Of a DNA stretch of 64,000 nt, positions 1 through 6,921 are shown piece by piece. Position 1 is the stretch's first letter. The number at the start of each line of letters is the position of its first letter. This DNA comes from DASVHS01 sp038244815. GTDB lineage: Bacteria > Acidobacteriota > Thermoanaerobaculia > Gp7-AA8. The translations under genes were made by a program, and so were the position numbers. The DNA is taken from contig JBBRTB010000002.1 of NCBI GenBank assembly GCA_038244815.1, forward strand, positions 186,001 to 250,000. The letters are read 5' to 3'. The notes under the pieces were generated by a model. That model saw only the letters and a program-made list of their open reading frames with translations, did not search any database and was not told the origin of the DNA.

Positions 1-2286
1 CTGCTGGTCGTAGGGCTCGCCCGCGGCCTCGCCCTGAAGCTCGCTCTCGCCCGCTTCTTTCCGCTCCCGTTCGCGCGCGAACTCCGGATCCTTTTGAAAT
101 TCCGTGAAGGAGGCGGACTGGACGATGCCGCGCTCGCCGACGTCCTTCGGGTCAATGGACTGATGTTCCTGCACGCAGGCGATCGGATATGGCGGATCGT
201 TGGTGAGCGTGATGCGCGCACCCGCGCCGCCGCTCAATGCATCGGAGAAGCGGAAGCGATAGATATTGAAGCCTTTCCCCTTCTCCGAGGCCACCGCGCC
301 GCCATGCTCGCGTCCATATCCGAAAAAGACCGTGGCCGCACCCTCCGCGTGGCCGGGCACGACCCAGACGGGCATGCGCATCTTCACACCGTGATACTCG
401 ACGTCCACCATGCGCGTCTGTTTCTCGTTGACGAGCGGATCGCGATCATCGGCGTCGAAGCCGATCTGTTTCGCCAGTGCCGGGCCGATGATCATGACGT
501 TGTCCCAGGTGATCTTCGTGACCGGTTTCGGCAACTCCTGAAGCCAGGCGTTGTTCGCGAAACGGCCGTCGTGGATCGTGGGATCGGGACGAAGCTCGAT
601 CTCGACCCCGGTTGCCCCGTTGCCGGATTGCCGGGTGGCCGGGGGGATCGCGCCGGACGCACCGGCCGTGCGCACCGGCAGTGCGCTGCCCGCGATCACG
701 CCGTCGTTGAGCCATTTGCGCCAGGAGATTTCGTTCGCGCCTTTGCTGAACCAGTAGCTGCGCACGGTGTCGTACGGCGAGAGATCGAGTCCGCCGATGA
801 GCGCACCCAGGATCTCGTGCGCCGAGCGCCCGTTGTAGAGCGGCGCGATGAGCGGTTGCATGATCGTGACCGTGCCGTCATGGGCGCGGGCATCGCTCCA
901 CGTCTCCAGGTAATGCGTCTCGGGGATGTGCCAGTGCGCGTGGTAGGACGTCTCGTCGTAGTACGGACTGAGGTGCGCGCGGAACGGAACCTTATCCGTG
1001 GCCGCGCGGAAGTCGAAGTCGGCCGGCGCGTCGAACACCGGGTTGCCGCCGAGCACGATCAGTGCGCTGACGCGGCCGGCGTTCATGTCGGTGACGAGCT
1101 CGCGCAGCGACTCGAGCTGATTGGCCGGTGCCACCTCGACCGGATCGGTGAACGTGACGGTCGCTCCGTTGTTTCCGAGGGCCTGATTGATGGCGTGGGC
1201 GAGGGCATGGACGGCCGGGGGCTGCTCGTCGCCGGCGATGACGATGCCGCGGCCGCGATTGTTTTGCAGGTCGCGCGCAATCGCGCTCACCCACGACGCC
1301 GGCGCGGGCGCCACGCCGAGCAACGCCCGGGCGATCCCTTCGATCTCGCTCGGCTTCACCGGGAAGCGGTGATCGGCGCAGCCACCGGTCTGCGTAGGCA
1401 TCGACTCGATGGCATAGAGGCGGTTCATCGTCGTCGAGCCCCGACGGACCCTGCGCCCGGACATGAAGTCGCGCGCATAGCGAAGGTGGGCCGGCCCCTC
1501 GCCCATGAAGTCGGAGCCGAGCGACACGACCACGCTGGCCTGGTCGAAGTGATACACGGGATTGACGTAGCCGCCGAAGGCGAGCCTGGCGCCTTCGCGG
1601 GCGTTGTGACCGCCGGCCGGCTCCCACTGATGCCACTTCGACCCTGGATACTGCGCCAGCACCTGCTGGATCTGATTGCCCAGCGTCGGCGACGTGATCG
1701 TCTGGGTCAGGACGCGCAGCCCGCTGCCGTTCGCGCGCGCGGCGTTGAGCACCGGCTGCAGTGCGCCGAGAAACTCGCTGTACGTCGAAATCTCTCCGAG
1801 GCGCCGCACCACCTGCGAGCGCTCCGGATCGTAGAGGCCGAGGATCGAGGCCTGCATGAACGAGTCAGACGCGCCGAGTGACGATGGATGATCGGGATTG
1901 CCCTCGATCTTCGTCGGACGGCCCATATGGCTCTCGACGAGCACCCCTTTGGCCAGGCCGCCGGCAACCATCGCGCTGGCGAAGAAGATCGGCTTCCCGG
2001 GAATGAGATTTTCCGGCTGATTGACGTACGGCACGATCTTCTGGTCGGGTTGATTGCAGGCCACCAGGCCGGCCATGGCCATCGAGGCACCCATGAGCTT
2101 CATGAAGTCGCGGCGATCGACGCCCGAGGTCAGCGCCGCGGCCTGCCGCGGAAACTCGTCGTGCATGAAGTCATCGAAGACCTCGCTCCGCATCAGTTCA
2201 TCGAGCGAACGCCAGTATTCGGGATGCTTGACATCGCCGATGCGTTTGCGGAAGTCGGAGTAGGTCAGTGACTTTTCGTCGCTCAT
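1..2286 (-). CDS. actB: ActB, alternative complex III iron-sulfur/molybdopterin-type subunit (partial, C-terminus off the window)
   Basis: Large periplasm-facing subunit of alternative complex III, the quinol:cytochrome c oxidoreductase that replaces bc1. The frame is open for 762 codons from the ATG at 2286 to the window edge. The N-terminus has a short cytoplasmic region (MSDEKSLTYSDFRKRIG), then a twin-arginine motif DRRDFMKLMG about 55 residues in, then a hydrophobic run ending in a lipobox-like LVAC. The body reads like a molybdopterin oxidoreductase (PENLIPGKPIFFASA, GRPTKIEGNPDHP). In known ActB this domain lacks the cofactor and is followed by a ferredoxin-like Fe-S part, here beyond the edge. 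It starts 7 bp after actA ends, so the two are co-transcribed. Identity rests on the TAT/lipobox layout plus the adjacent pentaheme ActA. Confidence 0.85.
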   Translation of the reverse strand, partial: MSDEKSLTYSDFRKRIGDVKHPEYWRSLDELMRSEVFDDFMHDEFPRQAAALTSGVDRRDFMKLMGASMAMAGLVACNQPDQKIVPYVNQPENLIPGKPIFFASAMVAGGLAKGVLVESHMGRPTKIEGNPDHPSSLGASDSFMQASILGLYDPERSQVVRRLGEISTYSEFLGALQPVLNAARANGSGLRVLTQTITSPTLGNQIQQVLAQYPGSKWHQWEPAGGHNAREGARLAFGGYVNPVYHFDQASVVVSLGSDFMGEGPAHLRYARDFMSGRRVRRGSTTMNRLYAIESMPTQTGGCADHRFPVKPSEIEGIARALLGVAPAPASWVSAIARDLQNNRGRGIVIAGDEQPPAVHALAHAINQALGNNGATVTFTDPVEVAPANQLESLRELVTDMNAGRVSALIVLGGNPVFDAPADFDFRAATDKVPFRAHLSPYYDETSYHAHWHIPETHYLETWSDARAHDGTVTIMQPLIAPLYNGRSAHEILGALIGGLDLSPYDTVRSYWFSKGANEISWRKWLNDGVIAGSALPVRTAGASGAIPPATRQSGNGATGVEIELRPDPTIHDGRFANNAWLQELPKPVTKITWDNVMIIGPALAKQIGFDADDRDPLVNEKQTRMVDVEYHGVKMRMPVWVVPGHAEGAATVFFGYGREHGGAVASEKGKGFNIYRFRFSDALSGGAGARITLTNDPPYPIACVQEHQSIDPKDVGERGIVQSASFTEFQKDPEFARERERKEAGESELQGEAAGEPYDQQ

Positions 2287-2293
2287 GGAATCC

Positions 2294-2941
2294 CTAGTAG
2301 TGACACGTTGAGCAATGCGTGAAGCTCTGGATTTTGTATTCCTTGACGAGGCGCGGCCCGTCGACGGCCTGGTTCGGGGACTCGTACGCCAAATTGAAGA
2401 CCTCATTTCGCGGGCGGACGAACTTCTCGGGCGCGCGATGACAGCTCAGGCACCACTGCATCGTCATGGGCATGGCCTGGTACGTCAGGTTCATCTTGTC
2501 GACACGCCCGTGGCAGCTCACGCAGCCGATCCCTTTCGAGATATGGATGCTGTGGTTGAAGTGGACGTAGTCGGGCAGCCGGTGGACGCGGCTCCAGATC
2601 AGCGGCCGGCCCGTGGCGTAACTGGATCGCACCGGCTCGAGTAGCTGCGCGCTGGTCCAGATCTGGGCGTGACAGTTCATGCAGGTCGACGTCGGGGGAA
2701 TTCCGGCGAAATTCGACGTCTCCACCGAGGTGTGGCAGTAGCGGCAGTCGATGCCCAGTCCGCCGACGTGGTGCTGGTGGCTGAACGGGACGATCTGCTC
2801 GCGCTCGATCCCCTGGTTCGTGAAATAGGGCGATCGCACGATCCCGCCGATCACCCAGAGGATGAAACCGGCAATGAAGATCGCGCCGAAGATCGTAACG
2901 CGCGAAATCGTGTTTGCGCTGCGATGAAAAATCTGAGCCAT
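2294..2941 (-). CDS. actA: ActA, pentaheme cytochrome c subunit of alternative complex III
   Basis: Membrane-anchored multiheme cytochrome c of ACIII, passing electrons from the quinol site toward periplasmic acceptors. The 215-residue protein has one N-terminal membrane segment (about residues 15-35) and five CxxCH haem sites: CRYCH at 66, CMNCH at 87, CVSCH at 140, CLSCH at 164 and CSTCH at 210. Extra histidines (FSHQHH near 54, VHFNHSIH near 126) are candidate distal ligands, as in NrfH/NapC-like folds. Five haems and this length match ActA. The ATG at 2941 is the first in frame and places the membrane anchor at the N-terminus. actB follows after 7 bp. Covalent haem attachment would depend on the ccm operon at 18.7-25.6 kb. 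Confidence 0.9.
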   Translation of the reverse strand: MAQIFHRSANTISRVTIFGAIFIAGFILWVIGGIVRSPYFTNQGIEREQIVPFSHQHHVGGLGIDCRYCHTSVETSNFAGIPPTSTCMNCHAQIWTSAQLLEPVRSSYATGRPLIWSRVHRLPDYVHFNHSIHISKGIGCVSCHGRVDKMNLTYQAMPMTMQWCLSCHRAPEKFVRPRNEVFNLAYESPNQAVDGPRLVKEYKIQSFTHCSTCHY

Positions 2942-3013
2942 TACGATTCGAGTGACTTCACAACGCGACCGGACAGCGATTGCCGCCGCGGGACGACGCG
3001 GGACGGCGCGGGG

Positions 3014-3041
3014 ATCATACCCAAATTCACGTCACACGCAA
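3014..3041 (-). promoter_or_regulatory. Candidate sigma70-type promoter of the act operon
   Basis: Read on the minus strand, TTGCGT (3041-3036) and TATGAT (3019-3014) are separated by 16 bp. They lie about 75 bp upstream of the actA start, in the 111-bp gap between actA and the end of the DUF502 gene. The -10 is a good match and the -35 is moderate. Confidence 0.5.
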
Positions 3042-3052
3042 GAGTGACCGAT

Positions 3053-3607
3053 TCAGCGTATCGAGGTGACGCGCGACACGCCGCCGGACACGACCAGCGC
3101 CATGATGCTGGCGCTGTCAGCCTCCACCCGCCGCACGCGGTCCCGGGGAACGATCACCAGCGTCCCGGCCATGCTGTAGGAAAACGGCAGGTACACGGCG
3201 ACGTCGCCCGGCAGGGAGAGAAACCCGAGGTCCTCCTGCGTCACGAATCCGAGGGTGCGGACGTCGGAAGCGGCCGTCAGTGAGACAACCACCGGCTTGT
3301 CGAACCGCTTCTTGTCGCCGACGAAAGCCTCCAGCAGGTCCTTGATCGACGCGTAGATGATCCGGACCAGCGGCGCACGCTTGAACACCCCTTCGGTCAG
3401 GCGCAAAACGTTGCGTCCGACGATATTGCTGGCCAGGGCGCCGATCAGAATCGTCGCGGTGACCAGGATCAGCAGGCCCAGGCCGGGCGTCGGCATGACC
3501 AGAAGACGGTCGAGCCGGATAAATGCCTCGTACAGAACATAGATCGTGACGGCGATCGGGACGACGATGATGAGTCCGCGCAGGAAGTTCTTCAGCAGCC
3601 AGTTCAT
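3053..3607 (-). CDS. DUF502 family membrane protein
   Basis: Protein of 184 residues with two N-terminal membrane segments (about residues 7-30 and 45-68) and a soluble C-terminal domain, the normal DUF502 layout. Diagnostic stretches are NFLRGLIIVVPIAVTIYVLY near the start, TPGLGLLILVTATILIGALA in the second segment, and the family-typical GFVTQE and FLSLPGDVAVYLPFSYS in the soluble part. The function of the family is unknown; it is an inner-membrane protein common in proteobacteria and acidobacteria. I chose the ATG at 3607 because it opens directly into the first membrane segment, with AAAGGAGG about 15 bp upstream. It is divergent from the 3698 gene, and the 90-bp gap must hold both promoters. 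Confidence 0.85.
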   Translation of the reverse strand: MNWLLKNFLRGLIIVVPIAVTIYVLYEAFIRLDRLLVMPTPGLGLLILVTATILIGALASNIVGRNVLRLTEGVFKRAPLVRIIYASIKDLLEAFVGDKKRFDKPVVVSLTAASDVRTLGFVTQEDLGFLSLPGDVAVYLPFSYSMAGTLVIVPRDRVRRVEADSASIMALVVSGGVSRVTSIR

Positions 3608-3646
3608 GGGTAAGAGCCTGCGCCTCCTTTCACCTTGCGGCAAGTC

Positions 3647-3667
3647 TCGAGCACCGAGCATCGAGCA
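3647..3667. repeat. Three tandem heptamers, [TC]CGAGCA
   Basis: TCGAGCA, CCGAGCA and TCGAGCA follow one another without a gap, three bases before a TATAAT hexamer. The unit is the reverse complement of the GTGCTCG units in the large array at 18.5 kb, so the two belong to the same repeat family. Confidence 0.6.
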
Positions 3668-3670
3668 CCG

Positions 3671-3676
3671 TATAAT
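3671..3676 (+). promoter_or_regulatory. Candidate -10 element (TATAAT) for the phosphatase/kinase gene
   Basis: A perfect TATAAT stands 21 bp before the ATG at 3698. No TTGACA-like box is present 16-18 bp upstream, where the heptamer repeat lies instead. This predicts a short leader of roughly 15 nt and little room for a Shine-Dalgarno sequence. Confidence 0.4.
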
Positions 3677-3697
3677 CCGCCTCCTCCGGACAATCCG

Positions 3698-5380
3698 ATG
3701 CTGACCGCGACGACTCCTGCCGATCGCACGGCGCGTGCCCTCTTCGCGCTGCTCGATCTCTCGAAAGCGCTCGGATCGCAGATCGATCTCGACGCACTGC
3801 TCCGCGTCACGATCGAGAAAGCGTCCGCCGTCGTCGACGCGGAGCGCACCAGCATCTTCATATTCGATCCGGATCGACAGGTTTTGCGCACCGGTCACGC
3901 GCAAGGCCTCAGCGCCGGCGCGATCGAAGTGCCGCTCGGCGTGGGAATCGCCGGCGATGTCGCGCGCACGCTGGCTGTCGCGAACGTTGCCAACGCGTAC
4001 GAGGATCAGCGATTCAATTCCGACTTCGACCGCCGCACCGGGTTCGTCACGCGCTCCGTCCTGGCCGCCCCCATCCTGGCCTCCTCCGGCCAGCTCCTCG
4101 GCGTCGTGCAAAGCCTCAACAAGACCACCGCGCCGCGCTTCGACGAGAGCGACGAGTCGCTCATGCTCGCGATCGCGTCGCATATCTCCACGGCGATGGA
4201 ACGCGCACGGCTCACACAGTCGAACGTGGAGAGCGAGCGCCTCTCCGAAGCGCTCAAGCTGGCCAGCGACATCCAGATGCGCATGCTGCCCGGCTCGACG
4301 ATCGCGCACGACAACGCGCCGTTCGATCTCTACGCGTCGATCCGTCCGGCGAAGATGGTCGGCGGCGACCTCTACGACTTCGAGCTCTCGAACAATCGAC
4401 TCTACTTCTGCATCGGCGACGTCTCCGGCAAAGGCATCGGCTCCGCGCTCATCATGGCGTTGACCAAGACGCTCTTCCGCGCGAACGTGCCGTATTGCGA
4501 CGACGCGGCGCGGCTGACAGAGGCGGTCAACGTGCGACTGTGCGAAGAGACCGGTCCGACGATGTTCGTGACCGCGTTCTGCGGCTTCCTCGACCTCGAC
4601 GACGGCACGCTCCGCTTCTGCAACGCCGGCCACGACCGCCCATTCATCCTCCGCGCCGACGGCTCTGTCGACCTCCTCCACTCCCGTCCCGGCCTCGCCC
4701 TCGGCGTCATGCCGAAGTTCACGTACCCGCTGCAACAGATGACGCTGGGCCAGGGAGATGCGCTGTTCCTTTATACGGATGGGGTGACGGAGGCGACTGA
4801 TGCGGCCGAGGAGTTGTTCTCGGTGGAGCGCGTGCGCGAGACGCTGCTGCGGTGCTCACGCGAAGATGCCGCAACGGTGATCGCGAACGTCACCGCTGCC
4901 GTCGACCGCTTCGTTCGCAACGCGCCGCAGGCCGACGACATCACGATGATGTGCCTGCGCTACGGCGCGCCGGCGTTCTCGCGCGCATTTCCTCGACGCG
5001 TCGAAGCTCTCGCTGACGTGACGGCGCTCGTCGAACAGTTCTTCCAGCAGCACCCGCCTGACGCGAAAACGCGCTACGCCGTCGACCTGGCGATCGAGGA
5101 AGTCTTCACAAACATGGTCAAGTACAACGCCAGCGGCCGCACCGAGGTCCGCGTCAGCCTTTCGGTGCGCGATGACGACGTCGTGGTCACGCTCACCGAC
5201 TTCGACGCGGTGCGATTCGATCCCATCGCTGAAGGGCCCGACGTCGACATCAACCGCCCCCTTGCCGACCGCAAGGAAGGCGGCCTCGGCATCCACCTCG
5301 TCAAGCAGATGATGGACTCCATCGAGTACAGTCACCAGAACCGCACAGGAACGATCACGCTGCGCAAGCGGCTGCACTAG
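3698..5380 (+). CDS. GAF - SpoIIE-type PP2C phosphatase - HATPase fusion (RsbU/RsbW-like partner-switch protein)
   Basis: Cytosolic regulator of 560 residues that combines the two opposing enzymes of a partner switch. Residues about 10-180 form a GAF sensor domain. Residues about 205-420 are a SpoIIE/RsbU-type PP2C phosphatase with GGDLYDF (222), GDVSGKG, NAGHDRPF (308), YTDGVTEA (358) and ADDITMM (411), which carry the metal-binding acidic residues. Residues about 430-555 are an RsbW/SpoIIAB-like HATPase with the N-box EEVFTNMVKYN (466) and a GGLGIHLVKQMMD G2-like box. Such kinases phosphorylate STAS proteins and the phosphatase reverses this; a STAS gene begins 2 bp downstream. I prefer the ATG at 3698 over an upstream TTG at 3635 because the extra residues are translated heptamer repeat and the -10 lies between them. 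The signal sensed is unknown. Confidence 0.88.
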   Translation: MLTATTPADRTARALFALLDLSKALGSQIDLDALLRVTIEKASAVVDAERTSIFIFDPDRQVLRTGHAQGLSAGAIEVPLGVGIAGDVARTLAVANVANAYEDQRFNSDFDRRTGFVTRSVLAAPILASSGQLLGVVQSLNKTTAPRFDESDESLMLAIASHISTAMERARLTQSNVESERLSEALKLASDIQMRMLPGSTIAHDNAPFDLYASIRPAKMVGGDLYDFELSNNRLYFCIGDVSGKGIGSALIMALTKTLFRANVPYCDDAARLTEAVNVRLCEETGPTMFVTAFCGFLDLDDGTLRFCNAGHDRPFILRADGSVDLLHSRPGLALGVMPKFTYPLQQMTLGQGDALFLYTDGVTEATDAAEELFSVERVRETLLRCSREDAATVIANVTAAVDRFVRNAPQADDITMMCLRYGAPAFSRAFPRRVEALADVTALVEQFFQQHPPDAKTRYAVDLAIEEVFTNMVKYNASGRTEVRVSLSVRDDDVVVTLTDFDAVRFDPIAEGPDVDINRPLADRKEGGLGIHLVKQMMDSIEYSHQNRTGTITLRKRLH

Positions 5381-5382
5381 TC

Positions 5383-5664
5383 ATGCTCGAGATCAAAGTC
5401 GAGGACCAGGCGATCTCTCTCTCCGGCCGCTTCGATGCGGCCGAGGCGGAGAGGGCGCGCAAGGTATTTCTGGGGTTGAAGGATGCCACCGTCGTCGACT
5501 TGGCCCGGCTCGACTACATCTCCAGCGCCGGTCTCGGCGTCCTGCTCGCCGCGCAGAAGCATCTCTCCGAGCGAGGCAAATCGTTGCGACTCATCAACGT
5601 CAGCGGCCATATCCGCGACGTCCTGCACTTCTCCGGATTCGACCAGATTTTCGACATCGCGTAG
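5383..5664 (+). CDS. STAS domain anti-sigma factor antagonist (RsbV/SpoIIAA-like)
   Basis: Small cytosolic protein of 93 residues made of one STAS domain, expected to be the phosphorylated switch partner of the preceding kinase/phosphatase. The motif DYISSAGLGVLLAAQK at about residue 44 contains the conserved serine pair where RsbV/SpoIIAA proteins are phosphorylated, and the C-terminal VLHFSGFDQIFDIA is typical of the family. It starts 2 bp after its neighbour stops, so the two are co-transcribed and probably made in balanced amounts. Its sigma or other target is not shown by the sequence. The ECF sigma gene 36 bp downstream is the nearest candidate, but that gene has its own promoter. Confidence 0.9.
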   Translation: MLEIKVEDQAISLSGRFDAAEAERARKVFLGLKDATVVDLARLDYISSAGLGVLLAAQKHLSERGKSLRLINVSGHIRDVLHFSGFDQIFDIA

Positions 5665-5671
5665 TCGCTGT

Positions 5672-5700
5672 CCAACTTTTCGCCTCGAGGGTTGTAGTTC
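5672..5700 (+). promoter_or_regulatory. ECF-type promoter in front of the sigma factor gene
   Basis: CCAACTTTTC at 5672 and TTGTAGTTC at 5692-5700 recur with exactly the same spacing at 6873-6901, upstream of the helical-protein gene. AACTT is a familiar -35 core of ECF promoters. With GTAGTT as the -10, transcription would start at or just after the annotated ATG at 5701. Identical boxes before the sigma gene and a second gene suggest autoregulation. Confidence 0.6.
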
Positions 5701-6246
5701 ATGAATGAGGACGAACTGGATCGGATGTGCATTGAGCGCTGCCTCGCCGGCGAGACTGACGCGTTCGAGGGAATCCTCGATCGCTACGAACGGCCGGTCT
5801 ACAACGCCATCGTTCGCATGGGCGTGAACGCGGAAGACGCGCGCGACCTCTGCCAGCAGGTGTTCGTCAAGGCGTTTCAGCACCTCGACAGCTACGACCC
5901 GGCGCGAAAGTTTTTCAGTTGGCTGTATCGCGTCGCGATCAACGAGACGATCAACGCCCACAAGGCCGAGCGCAAGTGGGAGCCGCTCAGCGACACGATG
6001 CGCGCGACGGACGCCTCGCCTGAAGAAGACATGCAGGCCACCGAGCAGGAGAAGGAACTCCAGGAGGCGCTCATCAAGCTGGAGACGAAGTACCGCCTCG
6101 CAATCATCGTCCGCCACTTCCTGCAGCTCTCCTACGACGAAGCTTCTGAGGTGCTCGCCGTGCCCGTAAAGACGGTGAAGTCGCGCCTGTTCACCGCGCG
6201 GCAGTTGCTGCGCGAGATTCTGGAGGATGGCCACCATGCTCGCTGA
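5701..6246 (+). CDS. ECF-family RNA polymerase sigma factor
   Basis: RpoE-like sigma factor of up to 181 residues. Region 2 includes DARDLCQQVFVKAFQHLDSY and FSWLYRVAINE (-10 recognition). Region 4 includes LSYDEASEVLAVPVKTVKSR, a helix-turn-helix for the -35. The two are joined by an acidic linker (DASPEEDMQATEQEKELQE). It overlaps the next gene, which sits in the anti-sigma position. Start choice is open: the ATG at 5701 lies inside a block conserved with the promoter at 6873 (TTGTAGTTC followed by ATGA in both places), so the in-frame ATG at 5725, preceded by GAGG, may be the true start. That would remove eight residues and leave a normal ECF N-terminus (ERCLAGETDAFEGIL). Confidence 0.92.
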   Translation: MNEDELDRMCIERCLAGETDAFEGILDRYERPVYNAIVRMGVNAEDARDLCQQVFVKAFQHLDSYDPARKFFSWLYRVAINETINAHKAERKWEPLSDTMRATDASPEEDMQATEQEKELQEALIKLETKYRLAIIVRHFLQLSYDEASEVLAVPVKTVKSRLFTARQLLREILEDGHHAR

Positions 6247-6862
6247 TGAAGAGCTCGACCGGCGACTGGATGCAATGCCGGTGGCAGAACCGCCGCGCGG
6301 ACTGCACGGGGAGATCATGGACGCTGTCGCAGGCCTCGGGCCTCGGGCCTCGGGCCTCGGTTCGAGAGAACCGGCCCTTGGGCGGTGGAATCCGAGGACC
6401 GAGGACCGAGGACCGAGGACGCGGCGAAGCCGCTGGTTGGCGGTCGCCTACGCTGCCGCGGCCATGCTCGTGCTCGTCGTGCTCGTCATGTATCCCCGAC
6501 ACGACCGCGTCGACGTCGAGGGGACGATGGCGCCGCGCTGGCCGGTCGTCGAGCGCTACTCGAACGATCAGGCCACGCTCACTGTGACGCGGCGCGGCGA
6601 GTTTTACGCACTCGAGGCCGTTATCCATGGTGCGCGTCCCCTGACGACGGCGATCACCTGGGACGAGAAATCGCTCGCTGCCACTGGCGTTTCGCTCGGT
6701 TTCGACGCATCCTTTGGGAAAGACCAGGTGAGATTCACGCTCCGCGACCCGTCGCAACGGGCCGGGGTGATCGTCCGTCGTGTCAAAGGTGCGACGACTG
6801 CGGATGTCCGTGTCTCAATCGCTGATCACGAAGTGTTGCGGGCGGCCGTGCCGCTCGACTGA
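6236..6862 (+). CDS. Single-pass membrane protein, probable anti-sigma factor
   Basis: Protein of 208 residues with a short cytosolic N-terminus (LADEELDRRLDAMPVAEPPR), one membrane segment (about residues 63-83, WLAVAYAAAAMLVLVVLVMY) and an extracytoplasmic C-terminal domain of about 120 residues. The layout, and its overlap with the end of the ECF sigma gene, are those of ECF anti-sigma factors, although I see no HxxxCxxC zinc motif. The ATG at 6236 is chosen because GGAGG stands 9 bp upstream; the ATG at 6227 would abut it. Residues of roughly 33-62 are encoded by two inverted sets of 7-bp repeats and look like inserted filler between the sigma-binding part and the membrane. The anti-sigma role is inferred from position and topology. 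Confidence 0.6.
   Translation: MLADEELDRRLDAMPVAEPPRGLHGEIMDAVAGLGPRASGLGSREPALGRWNPRTEDRGPRTRRSRWLAVAYAAAAMLVLVVLVMYPRHDRVDVEGTMAPRWPVVERYSNDQATLTVTRRGEFYALEAVIHGARPLTTAITWDEKSLAATGVSLGFDASFGKDQVRFTLRDPSQRAGVIVRRVKGATTADVRVSIADHEVLRAAVPLD
6332..6419. repeat. Inverted pair of heptamer arrays inside a coding region (4 x GGCCTCG, 4 x CCGAGGA)
   Basis: Four perfect GGCCTCG copies at 6332-6359 and four perfect CCGAGGA copies at 6392-6419 lie 32 bp apart. Their CCTCGG and CCGAGG cores are complementary, so mRNA or DNA can fold into a hairpin. The arrays are translated within the predicted anti-sigma protein without breaking the frame. Confidence 0.85.
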
Positions 6863-6872
6863 ACTGAACGAA

Positions 6873-6901
6873 CCAACTTTTCCGGGCGTGCTTTGTAGTT
6901 C
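6873..6901 (+). promoter_or_regulatory. ECF-type promoter of the helical membrane protein gene
   Basis: Same boxes and same 20-bp offset as at 5672-5700 (CCAACTTTTC, then TTGTAGTTC, then ATGA). Here the gene starts 20 bp further on, after an AAGGAAGG ribosome-binding site at 6909-6916. The expected transcript therefore has a short leader with a good Shine-Dalgarno sequence. This copy shows that the block is a promoter and not conserved coding sequence. Confidence 0.65.
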
Positions 6902-6921
6902 ATGAGCGAAGGAAGGTTTCT

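Noticed and set aside
94..1881. Long plus-strand open frame of 595 codons opposite actB
   Set aside because: It is the antisense of actB in high-GC DNA, with a low-complexity Arg/Asp/Val-rich translation and no recognisable domain.
4402..4722. Zinc-binding anti-sigma motif for the membrane protein at 6236
   Set aside because: I looked for HxxxCxxC in the predicted anti-sigma protein and found none; the minus-strand frame at these coordinates is only a shadow of the phosphatase domain.
3608..4735. Minus-strand extension upstream of the DUF502 start
   Set aside because: It is antisense to the phosphatase/kinase gene; only the last 184 codons look like a protein family.
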